From contig QIHJ01000403.1 in the NCBI GenBank assembly GCA_003229065.1, positions 1 through 7,549 of the forward strand: DNA of 7,549 nucleotides, in the 5' to 3' direction. Shown here piece after piece: positions 1 to 7,321 of the stretch. Under the pieces are notes generated by a model. That model was not told the origin of the DNA. It did no database searches and saw only the letters and a program-made list of their open reading frames with translations. Within the stretch, counting starts at the first letter, position 1, and the number at the start of each line of letters is the position of its first letter. The DNA comes from Candidatus Dadabacteria bacterium (GTDB lineage Bacteria; Desulfobacterota_D; UBA1144; Nemesobacterales; UBA2774). The position numbers were made by a program, and so were the translations under genes.

Positions 1-37
1 CATTCACAGCATAATAAAAAAACAATACACTCCAGTG

Positions 38-79
38 CGGCCGGATAAAGAGTTCTCTTAATCCGGCCGTTTATTATTT
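38..79 (+). terminator. Intrinsic (rho-independent) terminator of an upstream unit
   Basis: A GC-rich inverted repeat pairs 38-46 (CGGCCGGAT) with 61-69 (ATCCGGCCG), nine perfect base pairs. After one A/A mismatch (47/60), 48-51 pairs with 56-59 around a four-base GTTC loop. The right arm is followed directly by a T-rich tract (TTTATTATTTAAT), the form expected of a + strand intrinsic terminator. The minus strand has no immediate T-tract after the stem, so it is probably not bidirectional. The gene it serves lies left of the window. It separates the carboxyltransferase gene from that unit. Confidence 0.85.
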
Positions 80-83
80 AATC

Positions 84-113
84 TTACCAAATAGAATCCT
101 TTCAGGTTATAAT
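84..113 (+). promoter_or_regulatory. Candidate sigma70-type promoter for the carboxyltransferase gene
   Basis: A perfect -10 hexamer TATAAT lies at 108-113. A TTACCA hexamer at 84-89 (four of six matches to TTGACA) sits 18 bases upstream, an acceptable spacing. The start of transcription would fall near 120, giving a leader of about 100 bases before the ATG at 218. The position just after a strong terminator supports a new transcription unit here. The -35 match is imperfect and the region is AT-rich, so this is an inference from pattern alone. Confidence 0.45.
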
Positions 114-206
114 AGTCCGGAATCAGACAAGTCAAAAAAGGTAGATCTTAAAGCTGTTTCATACGATCTGAGCAGATAAATAATCGATAGCATCCACTTT
201 ATTATC

Positions 207-211
207 AGGAG
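207..211 (+). promoter_or_regulatory. Ribosome binding site for the carboxyltransferase fusion
   Basis: AGGAG lies six bases before the ATG at 218. This is the strongest Shine-Dalgarno match in the window and fixes the start of the gene. Confidence 0.8.
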
Positions 212-217
212 AGATAA

Positions 218-2032
218 ATGAGCCGGCCTTCAAAGCTGACACTGATACACGACCAAGCAAGGTCATACGAAAAGATAAAATCAAAATATATTGTAGATTT
301 CCTATACACAGATTTTATACCCTATAACGAGCTGCCGGACTTCCCGCTTCATATACAAGCGCCTACCGGAAAAACGATCGAGCTTGCCGATGACCCGGCA
401 GTAATTATAGGTACTGCGACGTTTAAAAAAACAAATAAGACTGTAGCGATCATTGCCCAGCAAATGCCGGGCAGCGACACCGACCGCATACGGCTCAACT
501 TCGGTCTCGTAAAGGCCGACGGTTACGGACTTGCATATAACATGATGGGATATGCGGAGGAGCACGGTTTAATGCTCCACTGCTACATAGATACCATAGG
601 TGGCGACCCGTTTGAATACTCTGCGGGAAAGCTCCAGTCCTGGCAGATTTCAAATTGCCAGGCAAAGATGATTTCTCTTAAAACCAAGTCGATCTCTATA
701 GTGCTTGGCAGCGGTGGCAGCGGTGGCGCAATTGCGTTTCAGCTTGCACATAAAAGGTATATGCTCTCCCGCGCCGAGTACTCTGTAATTACAGCCGAGG
801 GATGCTCTGCGATACTGTTCAGGAGCGCCGACAAGGTAGAGGAAGCCCTTGAAGTGCTTCAGCCCACTGCAGACTACATGAAAAAATACGGCATAGTGGA
901 CAGTATTATAAAGGAGCCCGCTATAGGCAGCTCCGATTACGAAAAGAAAGTACTGGGAAGCATAGAAAAAGCGCTCCTGAGTGCTACAGAAGAGTTAGAG
1001 CGCTCTGACATGAACTATCTCAAATCCAATCTGGTAAAAAAGATACAGGAATGCGGACAGATCGAAAAAGGTGAGCACCGCTACCACGCAATTGCAAAAA
1101 AAATAAGGAGCTGGCTCCCGAACTATGGTTTCGGCAAAGACCCAACGGCCGAAGTATCACATATGCAGATAGCACTATACGGAGCCGAGCCCCATTTTTG
1201 TAATGACGAAAAGGACGGAGAGGGCAAGGTTGTACGACCCGGCTGCCGAAGGCATTATGCAAGAGAGGAATTCCAAAAGAACTTTTATTCATGCCCGTAC
1301 TGCGAAAAGCCAAATCCCATAGGCTCAGATGACTACCTGGATCTGCTTTTAGACAGAGACTCATTTCACGAGCTTCATTCGAACTTGAGCACGGACAACA
1401 TCGACTCAAGATTCAATTTTTACGATTACAGTGAAAGCAGAAAGAAAATGTCGGGTCGGACGGACTCTAAGGACTCCCTGGTCGTAGGATACGGGACGAT
1501 GTTTGATTTACCTGTGGCAATTGCAGTGAGCGAATTCAAGTTCATGGGTGGCTCGATGGGTGCGGTATTCGGGGAGAAACTTAAGCTCCTGGTCAATTAC
1601 GCTATTAATAAAAACCTGCCTCTCATCGTTGTAACAGCTTCAGGAGGCGCCCGGATGCAGGAAGGCACGGTAGCCCTTTATCAGATGGCTAAAACCATAT
1701 CCGCTATTCTCAGCTTAAAAGAAGCGGGCCTGCCCTATATCTCGCTCCTGGGACACCCTACTACGGGAGGGGCACTTGCTAGTTATGCGGTGCAGGGAGA
1801 TTTCATCATCGCTGAAAGGAAGGCGAATATTTCATTTGCCGGTGACCGCGTCGTTAAATTAACAAGCGGGGGAAGGGGGGTAGATCCTGAGACTATGACT
1901 TCTGAATTTTACACAAAGAACGGCGGTATACACCTCGTGACGGAGAGAAGTCAGTTAAAACCCTCTATTGCGGGAGTGCTCAGGCTTACGGCCTGGTTTA
2001 AGTCTCTTGAAACGCCTGAAAGCACCGAGTAG
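218..2032 (+). CDS. accA/accD: Fused acetyl-CoA carboxylase-type carboxyltransferase, alpha (AccA-like) then beta (AccD-like)
   Basis: 604 residues, predicted cytoplasmic. Both halves of the bacterial carboxyltransferase, which moves carboxyl from carboxybiotin to acetyl-CoA to form malonyl-CoA, are in one chain. E. coli AccA plus AccD total about 620 residues, so both are nearly full length. The alpha half (about 1-270) has DDPAVIIG from residue 58, RIRLNFG, the glycine loop GSGGSGGA (164-171), and EGCSAILFRSADK. The N-terminal helical part before DDPAV is shorter than in E. coli AccA. The beta half starts with a zinc ribbon (Cys328, Cys343, Cys359, Cys362), then FMGGSMG (442-448), TASGGARMQEG (473-483), PTTGGA (514-519) and FAGDRV (540-545). 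Oddities: the alpha motif TPGAYPG of E. coli reads TIGGDPF here (126-132), and the first zinc knuckle is expanded to C-x14-C. Order is opposite to the beta-then-alpha single chains of actinobacterial acyl-CoA carboxylases. Biotin carboxylase and carrier genes are absent from the window. Family call is secure; acetyl-CoA as substrate is inferred. Confidence 0.9.
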   Translation: MSRPSKLTLIHDQARSYEKIKSKYIVDFLYTDFIPYNELPDFPLHIQAPTGKTIELADDPAVIIGTATFKKTNKTVAIIAQQMPGSDTDRIRLNFGLVKADGYGLAYNMMGYAEEHGLMLHCYIDTIGGDPFEYSAGKLQSWQISNCQAKMISLKTKSISIVLGSGGSGGAIAFQLAHKRYMLSRAEYSVITAEGCSAILFRSADKVEEALEVLQPTADYMKKYGIVDSIIKEPAIGSSDYEKKVLGSIEKALLSATEELERSDMNYLKSNLVKKIQECGQIEKGEHRYHAIAKKIRSWLPNYGFGKDPTAEVSHMQIALYGAEPHFCNDEKDGEGKVVRPGCRRHYAREEFQKNFYSCPYCEKPNPIGSDDYLDLLLDRDSFHELHSNLSTDNIDSRFNFYDYSESRKKMSGRTDSKDSLVVGYGTMFDLPVAIAVSEFKFMGGSMGAVFGEKLKLLVNYAINKNLPLIVVTASGGARMQEGTVALYQMAKTISAILSLKEAGLPYISLLGHPTTGGALASYAVQGDFIIAERKANISFAGDRVVKLTSGGRGVDPETMTSEFYTKNGGIHLVTERSQLKPSIAGVLRLTAWFKSLETPESTE

Positions 2033-2157
2033 TATCTGCACATATTACACATAATAGTTTTAAGCAATTCAGTCCTAAGTGCGCTCTTATAAGTCGGTAT
2101 CTCCCAGAGGTACGCAATATCCGGGATTGTGCCGTAATTTGAGCAGGTTTAATAGAT

Positions 2158-4038
2158 ATGGAATCAGAATCCGCATCACTGAACAATAATAAACATAAAA
2201 AAGTTGTTATTATCGGTGCCGGCCCGGCCGGTCTTACGGCGGCTTACGAGCTTTCGAAGGAAGGGCTTAGATCGGTAGTCCTTGAAAAGGACAGTGTGGT
2301 GGGTGGAATTTCAAGAACGGTTAATTATAAAGGTTACCGCTTCGATATAGGCGGCCATAGGTTTTTCACGAAAGTACGGGTTGTCGAGGATATGTGGGAA
2401 GAGATAATGGGGGATGACTTTTTAGAGCGGAAGCGCCTATCCAGAATATATTATAAAAACACCTTTTTTTACTACCCTTTTCGTCTACCCAACGCGCTAT
2501 GGGGCCTCGGGATCGGAAACAGCATAATGATTGTACTAAGCTATATAAAATCACAGCTATTTCCGTTTAAACCCGAAGACACTTTCGATAAATGGGTTTC
2601 CAACCGTTTCGGTAAAAGGCTCTATGGGCTCTTTTTCAAAACATACACTGAGAAGGTCTGGGGTATACCGTGCGAGGAGATCAGTGCCGAGTGGGCTGCA
2701 CAGAGGATAAAGGGGTTATCTCTTCTGGAAGCGCTTAAAAACGCCCTTATACAAGAACGGCCCTCAAATAAGGACAGAGTAGTTAAAACCCTGATTGATA
2801 GCTTTCATTACCCGAGATTGGGTCCGGGGATGATGTGGGAAAAGGTATCGGATACGGTAACTAGTGAAAATAGCGAAGTTATCTTAAACGCTGATGTAGA
2901 GATTATATACACAGGCTCGGGCAAAGTGGATAAAATTGACGTTCTGGTAGAAGGGAAGATACAGGAAATAGAGGGAAGTGAATTTATTAGCAGTATGCCT
3001 ATAAGGGAGCTTATTCAGAAATTGGAGCCAAAACCTCCTAAAGAAGTCTCGCATGCCGCGGACATGCTCAAGTACAGAGATTTCCTTACAGTCTCTCTTA
3101 TCATAAACAAAAAGGACGTATTTCCCGATAATTGGATATATATTCACGACCCCCGCGTTAAGATGGGCAGGATACAGAATTTTAAAAACTGGAGCCCCGA
3201 CATGGTGCCCGATCAGGAAAAGACGTGTCTGGGGCTTGAGTACTTCTGTTTCGAGGGAGACGGGCTCTGGACTATGAGCGATCGGGACCTGATCAATTTA
3301 GCCAGAAAGGAATTAGAAATTATGGGGTTAGTTGATGCTCGTGAAATAGAGGACGGCTCCGTAGTCAGAATGCCTAAGGCTTATCCGGTGTATGACTCGA
3401 CATACCTTGACGCTGTAAATATTATTAGAGATTTTCTCTCTCAATTCCGGAATTTACAGCTTGTAGGGCGAAACGGTATGCACAAATATAACAATCAGGA
3501 TCACTCGATGCTTACCGCTATGCTAGCTGTAAAAAATATTCTTGGCGGGAATTACGACTTATGGAAGGTAAATGCAGACCAGGAGTACCATGAGGAGGTT
3601 CTTGGAGACAAAAGTATAGAGCCAAAAGACTACAAAGAGCTTTCCAAGACTCAGCCCCTGGTCCCTGTAGCGGTGGCTCAGGGCGAGGGAGGAGTAGAGC
3701 AAACAATCATAAGCGTATTCGCAGGTATCGATAAATTAGCCCTGGCCTTATCTGTCGGAGCGGTTTCGGGAGGAGCTATATTTATAGCGACAATTCTACT
3801 AATATTAAAAGGCGGCTCAGTTGTTGGACCCAACCTACTCTTGCTAAATCAATATTTCATTGGTTATAGTGTGAGTATTGAAGGAGCGTTTATCGGTTTG
3901 GGGTACTCATTTTTATGGGGATTTATATTCGGGTGGCTGTTCGCATATCTCAGGAACCTCTTAACGGGGTTCTACGTATACAGGGTAAAGAAAAGCGCAG
4001 AGCTCTCGTCTTTCAGGGATTTTATTGATTATATTTAA
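2158..4038 (+). CDS. UDP-galactopyranose-mutase-like FAD-dependent oxidoreductase with C-terminal membrane hairpin
   Basis: 626 residues. Residues 16-45 form a Rossmann dinucleotide fold with GAGPAG (20-25) and an acidic residue at the end of strand two (Glu43). GGISRT (49-54) and FDIGGHRFF (62-70) follow, then YTEKVWG and [15 protein letters not shown] in the middle, and [15 protein letters not shown] (437-451) as the C-terminal FAD-contacting segment. This pattern is that of the NAD(P)/FAD-dependent oxidoreductases close to UDP-galactopyranose mutase and protoporphyrinogen oxidase, common in glycan loci and mostly uncharacterised; such proteins are usually nearer 450-500 residues. The extra C-terminus (about 520-626) holds two predicted membrane segments (about 527-550 and 577-602) and a basic tail, which would tether the catalytic domain to the inner face of the membrane. 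The next gene encodes a free copy of that hairpin. The ATG at 2158 lies 16 residues before the Rossmann strand; the ribosome site is weak (AGG at 2145-2147). The reaction (sugar ring contraction, oxidation or desaturation) is not determined. Confidence 0.85.
   Translation: MESESASLNNNKHKKVVIIGAGPAGLTAAYELSKEGLRSVVLEKDSVVGGISRTVNYKGYRFDIGGHRFFTKVRVVEDMWEEIMGDDFLERKRLSRIYYKNTFFYYPFRLPNALWGLGIGNSIMIVLSYIKSQLFPFKPEDTFDKWVSNRFGKRLYGLFFKTYTEKVWGIPCEEISAEWAAQRIKGLSLLEALKNALIQERPSNKDRVVKTLIDSFHYPRLGPGMMWEKVSDTVTSENSEVILNADVEIIYTGSGKVDKIDVLVEGKIQEIEGSEFISSMPIRELIQKLEPKPPKEVSHAADMLKYRDFLTVSLIINKKDVFPDNWIYIHDPRVKMGRIQNFKNWSPDMVPDQEKTCLGLEYFCFEGDGLWTMSDRDLINLARKELEIMGLVDAREIEDGSVVRMPKAYPVYDSTYLDAVNIIRDFLSQFRNLQLVGRNGMHKYNNQDHSMLTAMLAVKNILGGNYDLWKVNADQEYHEEVLGDKSIEPKDYKELSKTQPLVPVAVAQGEGGVEQTIISVFAGIDKLALALSVGAVSGGAIFIATILLILKGGSVVGPNLLLLNQYFIGYSVSIEGAFIGLGYSFLWGFIFGWLFAYLRNLLTGFYVYRVKKSAELSSFRDFIDYI
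3724..3972 (+). other. Segment encoding a membrane hairpin domain paralogous to the next gene
   Basis: Residues 523-605 of the flavoprotein align with residues 19-104 of the 110-residue protein encoded at 4070-4402. The best block is the loop between the two membrane segments, where VGP-x-L-x-LL-x-Q-x-FIGY-x-VS and a following G and IG are shared: 16 identities in 25 positions by my count (556-580 against 57-81). The first membrane segment shares IFIAT and a closing KG. A seven-residue length difference falls between the two blocks. Codons in the matching stretches differ widely, so the duplication is not recent. Confidence 0.85.
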
Positions 4039-4069
4039 ATTACGTTATAGGTACGCAAGTAGCTGACAG

Positions 4070-4402
4070 ATGACAAAAACCAGATCAGACGAAGAGAAGT
4101 TGCTCCAGGCTGTAGCTTTTTTAAACGCCAAGGTACTGGGCTTGATACTCGGCATTCTATTGGGACTCGTAATATTTATAGCCACTAACTGGCTTCTCAT
4201 TAAAGGCCCGCAGGTGAGTGAATCGGGCCGTCAGATCGTAGGTCCTCATTTGCAGCTGCTTAGCCAGTTTTTCATCGGCTACAAAGTCTCGTTCTCAGGA
4301 AGTATCATAGGGTTTCTTTACGGATTCGCAATCGGCACCATATCCGGCTCCCTGATCGGTTGGTTATACAACCGTATTGTCAATATCAGGCATAGGTTAT
4401 AA
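4070..4402 (+). CDS. Small two-helix inner-membrane protein, paralogue of the flavoprotein tail
   Basis: 110 residues with no enzymatic motif and no cleavable signal peptide. A charged N-terminus (residues 1-21) leads to a hydrophobic segment at about 22-44, a loop of about 30 residues, a second hydrophobic, glycine-rich segment at about 77-104, and a basic C-terminus ending RHRL. Positive charge at both ends predicts both termini in the cytoplasm and the loop outside. The loop carries VGP and QFFIGYKVS, shared with the C-terminal hairpin of the oxidoreductase just upstream. I do not recognise the family. The gene follows the flavoprotein by 31 bases, so the two are probably cotranscribed. 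An in-frame TGA at 4064-4066 rules out a longer start; the ribosome site before the ATG is poor, which may mean dependence on translation of the upstream gene. A likely role is a membrane partner or dimerisation unit for the flavoprotein or the glycan machinery; this is inference. Confidence 0.8.
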   Translation: MTKTRSDEEKLLQAVAFLNAKVLGLILGILLGLVIFIATNWLLIKGPQVSESGRQIVGPHLQLLSQFFIGYKVSFSGSIIGFLYGFAIGTISGSLIGWLYNRIVNIRHRL

Positions 4403-4501
4403 CTATTAAGATATAAGCTTGAGGCCGTATTCCGTATACTCACATTCTTAGTTAAACTCTTCTCAAGCAGTGCAAAACTACTCGTAATTATTGAACCTAT
4501 C

Positions 4502-5398
4502 ATGAATACCGAAAATCCATACTTCTCTTTGATAATCCCCACTTATGAAAGACCCGAGCAGCTCACAAGGTGTCTTAACTCCGTAGCCCGGCTTGATTAT
4601 CCGAAAGAAAAATTTGAAGTAATTGTAGTGGACGACGGCAGCGCATCACCGCCTGAAGAGCTTGTAAAATCTTTTTCCGATAGGCTCGATATAAGATTGA
4701 TCACACAAATCAATGCAGGACCGGCAGGAGCGCGTAATACGGGCGCAAACAACGCAAACGGCCGATATCTGGCATTCACGGATGATGACTGCGAGCCCGG
4801 TCAAAAATGGATGCAAGAGTATGAGAATGCATTCGAGATATACCCTGAAGACCTACTGGGTGGAGATATAATAAACGCTCTTGAGGACAACCCCTATTCC
4901 ATGGCCAGTCAGCTGCTGGTAAATTATCTATATTCCTACTATAACACCGAGCCCGAAAGCGCCTCATTCTTTACTTCAAACAACATCGCAATACCCAGGG
5001 AGGCTTTTCTTGAATCCGGAGGGTTTGATGTCACCACTCTCAGGGCTACTGCGGAAGACAGGGAATTGTGCGACCGCTGGCTGTATCAGGGGCGTAAACT
5101 CGCATACGTTCCTCAAGCGGTAATTTATCATTCACACAAACTTTCGTTGAGGGCCTTCTGGAGACAGCATTTTAATTATGGAAGGGGAGCTTACTACTTC
5201 CGCAAGGTACGCGCTATCCGCGGGCAGGAGAAAATAAAACTGGAACCCACGTCGTTTTATACCGGGCTTATAGGATATCCCTTCAAAAGAAGGGTTCAAA
5301 ACCTATATTTCACCTCTTTTTTGATGGTCGTGTCGCAGATTGCAAACGCTCTGGGATACTATTGGGAAAGGGCCGTCCGGACCTTAAACTCCACATAA
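4502..5398 (+). CDS. Family 2 glycosyltransferase
   Basis: 298 residues, a GT-A fold glycosyltransferase of family GT2 that would transfer a sugar from a nucleotide-sugar donor to a growing glycan at the cytoplasmic membrane face. Visible hallmarks are the N-terminal strand SLIIPTYERP (9-18), VVDDGS (42-47) for nucleotide binding, GPAGARNTGA, and TDDDC (93-97), which contains the DXD metal-binding motif. AEDRELCDRW follows, with Glu185-Asp186 as the ED motif that usually supplies the catalytic base. The C-terminal part has basic stretches and a hydrophobic segment (about 270-288) that may contact the membrane but is not a convincing transmembrane helix. No long membrane channel region is present, so it is not a processive synthase. 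Donor and acceptor cannot be read from the sequence. A 99-base gap separates it from the small membrane gene; no clear ribosome site precedes the ATG, yet the start is supported because the first strand begins at residue 8. Confidence 0.9.
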   Translation: MNTENPYFSLIIPTYERPEQLTRCLNSVARLDYPKEKFEVIVVDDGSASPPEELVKSFSDRLDIRLITQINAGPAGARNTGANNANGRYLAFTDDDCEPGQKWMQEYENAFEIYPEDLLGGDIINALEDNPYSMASQLLVNYLYSYYNTEPESASFFTSNNIAIPREAFLESGGFDVTTLRATAEDRELCDRWLYQGRKLAYVPQAVIYHSHKLSLRAFWRQHFNYGRGAYYFRKVRAIRGQEKIKLEPTSFYTGLIGYPFKRRVQNLYFTSFLMVVSQIANALGYYWERAVRTLNST

Positions 5399-5434
5399 GC
5401 ACTTAAATCATATAAACTGTCATAATCAATTTAC

Positions 5435-5439
5435 AGGTG
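5435..5439 (+). promoter_or_regulatory. Ribosome binding site supporting a TTG start
   Basis: AGGTG lies seven bases before the TTG at 5447. The next in-frame ATG is codon 43, inside or after the first membrane helix, so a start there would destroy the transporter. The TTG with this site is therefore the best start. Confidence 0.65.
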
Positions 5440-5446
5440 CTCGTAA

Positions 5447-7243
5447 TTGAATAACGGTCAAAAAGGAAGAAATCAGTTTATATCCGGGCTACTTAGACCC
5501 TACAGGGGCTTAATAGTGCTGCTGGTGCTGCTATTCCTGCTGGCATCGGTTTTCGACGGTATATCAATCGGCATGCTGGTCCCGCTTCTCGGCAGCATAC
5601 AGCAGATCCAGAACTACGGAGAGCTCCCGAAGATCCTACAGACCCTGATAAATGCATTCACTCAATTCCCGGTCGAAAAACAGATACTGTATTCGCTCTT
5701 GTTCGTCATATGCGCAGTAATATTAAAAAATATCTTTTTGGCTATATCGCATTATCTGTCCTATTGGCTCACAGTGCGGATGACTGCCAATATAAGATTG
5801 CAGATTATTAATACCCTTATGACGGTTTCAATCGGCTACTATAGCAATGTTAAGACCGGCGACCTGGTCGAAAAGGTCAGTTACAACACCGTACTTACCG
5901 AAGAAATAATCAAAAGCGCAACCGAGCTTCTGGACTACTTCGCGTCATTTTTAGTGCTTTTGATACTACTTGTAATATTTTCTTTAAAATTGACTATTGT
6001 GACTATAGTCCTTGCGGCAATCATCGCTTTTGCGTTATCCATACATATTAAGAAACTATCCAATATTGGTCATAAGTACGTTGATAGCGCAAGGGAGTTT
6101 ACAAGCACTCTGCACGAGAGTATTAGTGGTATCGAGGTGATAAAATCTTTTACTAAAGAAAATGCTCAGACTGAAAAACTAGAGGAGAAAATCGAGAAAA
6201 ATGCTAAATACCGCCTTCAGTATATGTTCTCGAATTATATGGTGCACATACTGACCGAGGCGCTCGGAGTGGTCGCGCTCGGCGTGCTGTTTCTAATAGC
6301 CGTTACAAGCTCTAAAACAGATTACAGGCTTATGCTCACTCAGCTGCTTCCGTTTATTTATATACTCGTCCGCATGCTGCCTTTGATTAAGCTCATAAAT
6401 CATGCAATAGGTACCATCGCCAGCAGATGGGCGGCATTTACAGCCGTTTACGATCTTGCGAGTCTGGACAATAAACCGCTTATTAAAGACGGAATTATCC
6501 CCTATACGGGATTGAAACACGGGATAGAATTCAAAACGGCGGGCTTTTCTTACAGCGAGAATGACAAACAGGCCCTGAGGGACGTGAGCTTTAAAATACC
6601 GAAAGGAAAAACGACTGCACTGGTCGGAAAGTCAGGGGCCGGGAAATCAACAGTCATTAATCTACTTCTCAGGTTTTATGACACACAGGACGGCACCGTA
6701 CTTATCGACGGAAAGCCTATCGGGAGCTTTATTATAGAGTCATACAGAAAAAATATAGGAATCGTAAGCCAGGACACCTTTATATTCAATGATACGGTTA
6801 AAAACAACATTGCCTTCGGAGCGCTCGATACCCCGGACGACGCTACGATAATAGAAGCCGCCAGAAGGGCCGGAGCGGACGAATTTATTAGAGAGCTTCC
6901 GGGGGGGTATAACAACTTGCTGGGAGAAAGAGGTGTAAGGCTATCAGGCGGCCAGAGACAAAGGTTGTCAATTGCCAGGGCTATATTAAAGAATCCCGAG
7001 ATACTAATACTCGATGAAGCCACAAGCTCCCTCGATACTAATACCGAGCAGCTTATCCACAAAGCCATAACCGAGCTCAGCCGTAACAGAACTGTGGTTA
7101 TTATAGCCCACAGACTCTCGACCATAAAAAACGCGGATCAAATTATAGTATTGAAGGACGGAAGAGTATCGGAGATAGGGACCGAAGCAGAGCTTATAAC
7201 TAAGAAAGGCGAGTTCTACAACCTGTCGTCCATAATTACCTGA
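5447..7243 (+). CDS. ABC exporter half-transporter (MsbA/PglK-type lipid or glycolipid flippase)
   Basis: 598 residues, a fused membrane-plus-ATPase half-transporter that should work as a homodimer in the inner membrane. Six predicted membrane segments lie at about 21-48, 80-108, 161-181, 183-201, 265-289 and 300-325. The ATPase domain (about 359-598) is complete: A-loop Tyr369, Walker A GKSGAGKST (394-402), Q-loop Gln442, signature LSGGQ (499-503), Walker B ILILDE (519-524), D-loop SSLD (527-530) and switch His555. All residues needed for ATP hydrolysis are present. Length and order match the type IV exporter group that includes MsbA (lipid A) and PglK (lipid-linked oligosaccharide); multidrug exporters look alike. 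Placement between two glycosyltransferase genes favours export of a lipid-linked glycan, but the substrate is inferred. Starts at TTG, 48 bases after the preceding stop, consistent with an operon. Confidence 0.93.
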   Translation: MNNGQKGRNQFISGLLRPYRGLIVLLVLLFLLASVFDGISIGMLVPLLGSIQQIQNYGELPKILQTLINAFTQFPVEKQILYSLLFVICAVILKNIFLAISHYLSYWLTVRMTANIRLQIINTLMTVSIGYYSNVKTGDLVEKVSYNTVLTEEIIKSATELLDYFASFLVLLILLVIFSLKLTIVTIVLAAIIAFALSIHIKKLSNIGHKYVDSAREFTSTLHESISGIEVIKSFTKENAQTEKLEEKIEKNAKYRLQYMFSNYMVHILTEALGVVALGVLFLIAVTSSKTDYRLMLTQLLPFIYILVRMLPLIKLINHAIGTIASRWAAFTAVYDLASLDNKPLIKDGIIPYTGLKHGIEFKTAGFSYSENDKQALRDVSFKIPKGKTTALVGKSGAGKSTVINLLLRFYDTQDGTVLIDGKPIGSFIIESYRKNIGIVSQDTFIFNDTVKNNIAFGALDTPDDATIIEAARRAGADEFIRELPGGYNNLLGERGVRLSGGQRQRLSIARAILKNPEILILDEATSSLDTNTEQLIHKAITELSRNRTVVIIAHRLSTIKNADQIIVLKDGRVSEIGTEAELITKKGEFYNLSSIIT

Positions 7244-7321
7244 CACTCTTTTTAAATAGGGTGAATATTGTCCGGCAAATGTGTTGTGGTTAATATCTGA
7301 GTAATCTGAAAAACTCCCGTT

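Noticed and set aside
1020..1409. Long minus-strand open frames inside the genes (for example 1020-1409, 6676-7125 and 7004-7480).
   Set aside because: They lie opposite strongly conserved coding sequence, have no recognisable domains or ribosome sites, and are shadows of the + strand genes.
2088..2093. TATAAG as a -10 box for the flavoprotein gene.
   Set aside because: No acceptable -35 hexamer at 16-19 base spacing.
2108..4058. The 10-mer AGGTACGCAA occurs in both the 2033-2157 and 4039-4069 gaps (2108-2117 and 4049-4058).
   Set aside because: Many 10-base matches are expected by chance in 7.5 kb, flanks do not match, and there is no symmetry or fixed distance to a start.
4435..4440. TATACT as a -10 box for the glycosyltransferase at 4502.
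   Set aside because: The only -35-like hexamer (TTGAGG at 4419-4424) is just 10 bases away, too close for sigma70.
4417..4468. GCTTGAG at 4417-4423 and its complement CTCAAGC at 4462-4468, a possible hairpin between the small membrane gene and the glycosyltransferase.
   Set aside because: Only seven base pairs enclosing a 38-base loop, with no T-tract; too weak to call a terminator or regulatory structure.
4480..5448. CTCGTAATT shared just before the starts of the glycosyltransferase (about 4481) and the ABC exporter (5440).
   Set aside because: A nine-base match at different distances from the two starts; expected by chance in AT-rich gaps.
7268..7296. Possible promoter before the second glycosyltransferase: TTGTCC at 7268-7273 and TAATAT at 7291-7296 with 17-base spacing.
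   Set aside because: Each hexamer matches consensus at only four of six positions in an AT-rich gap, and the genes look cotranscribed.
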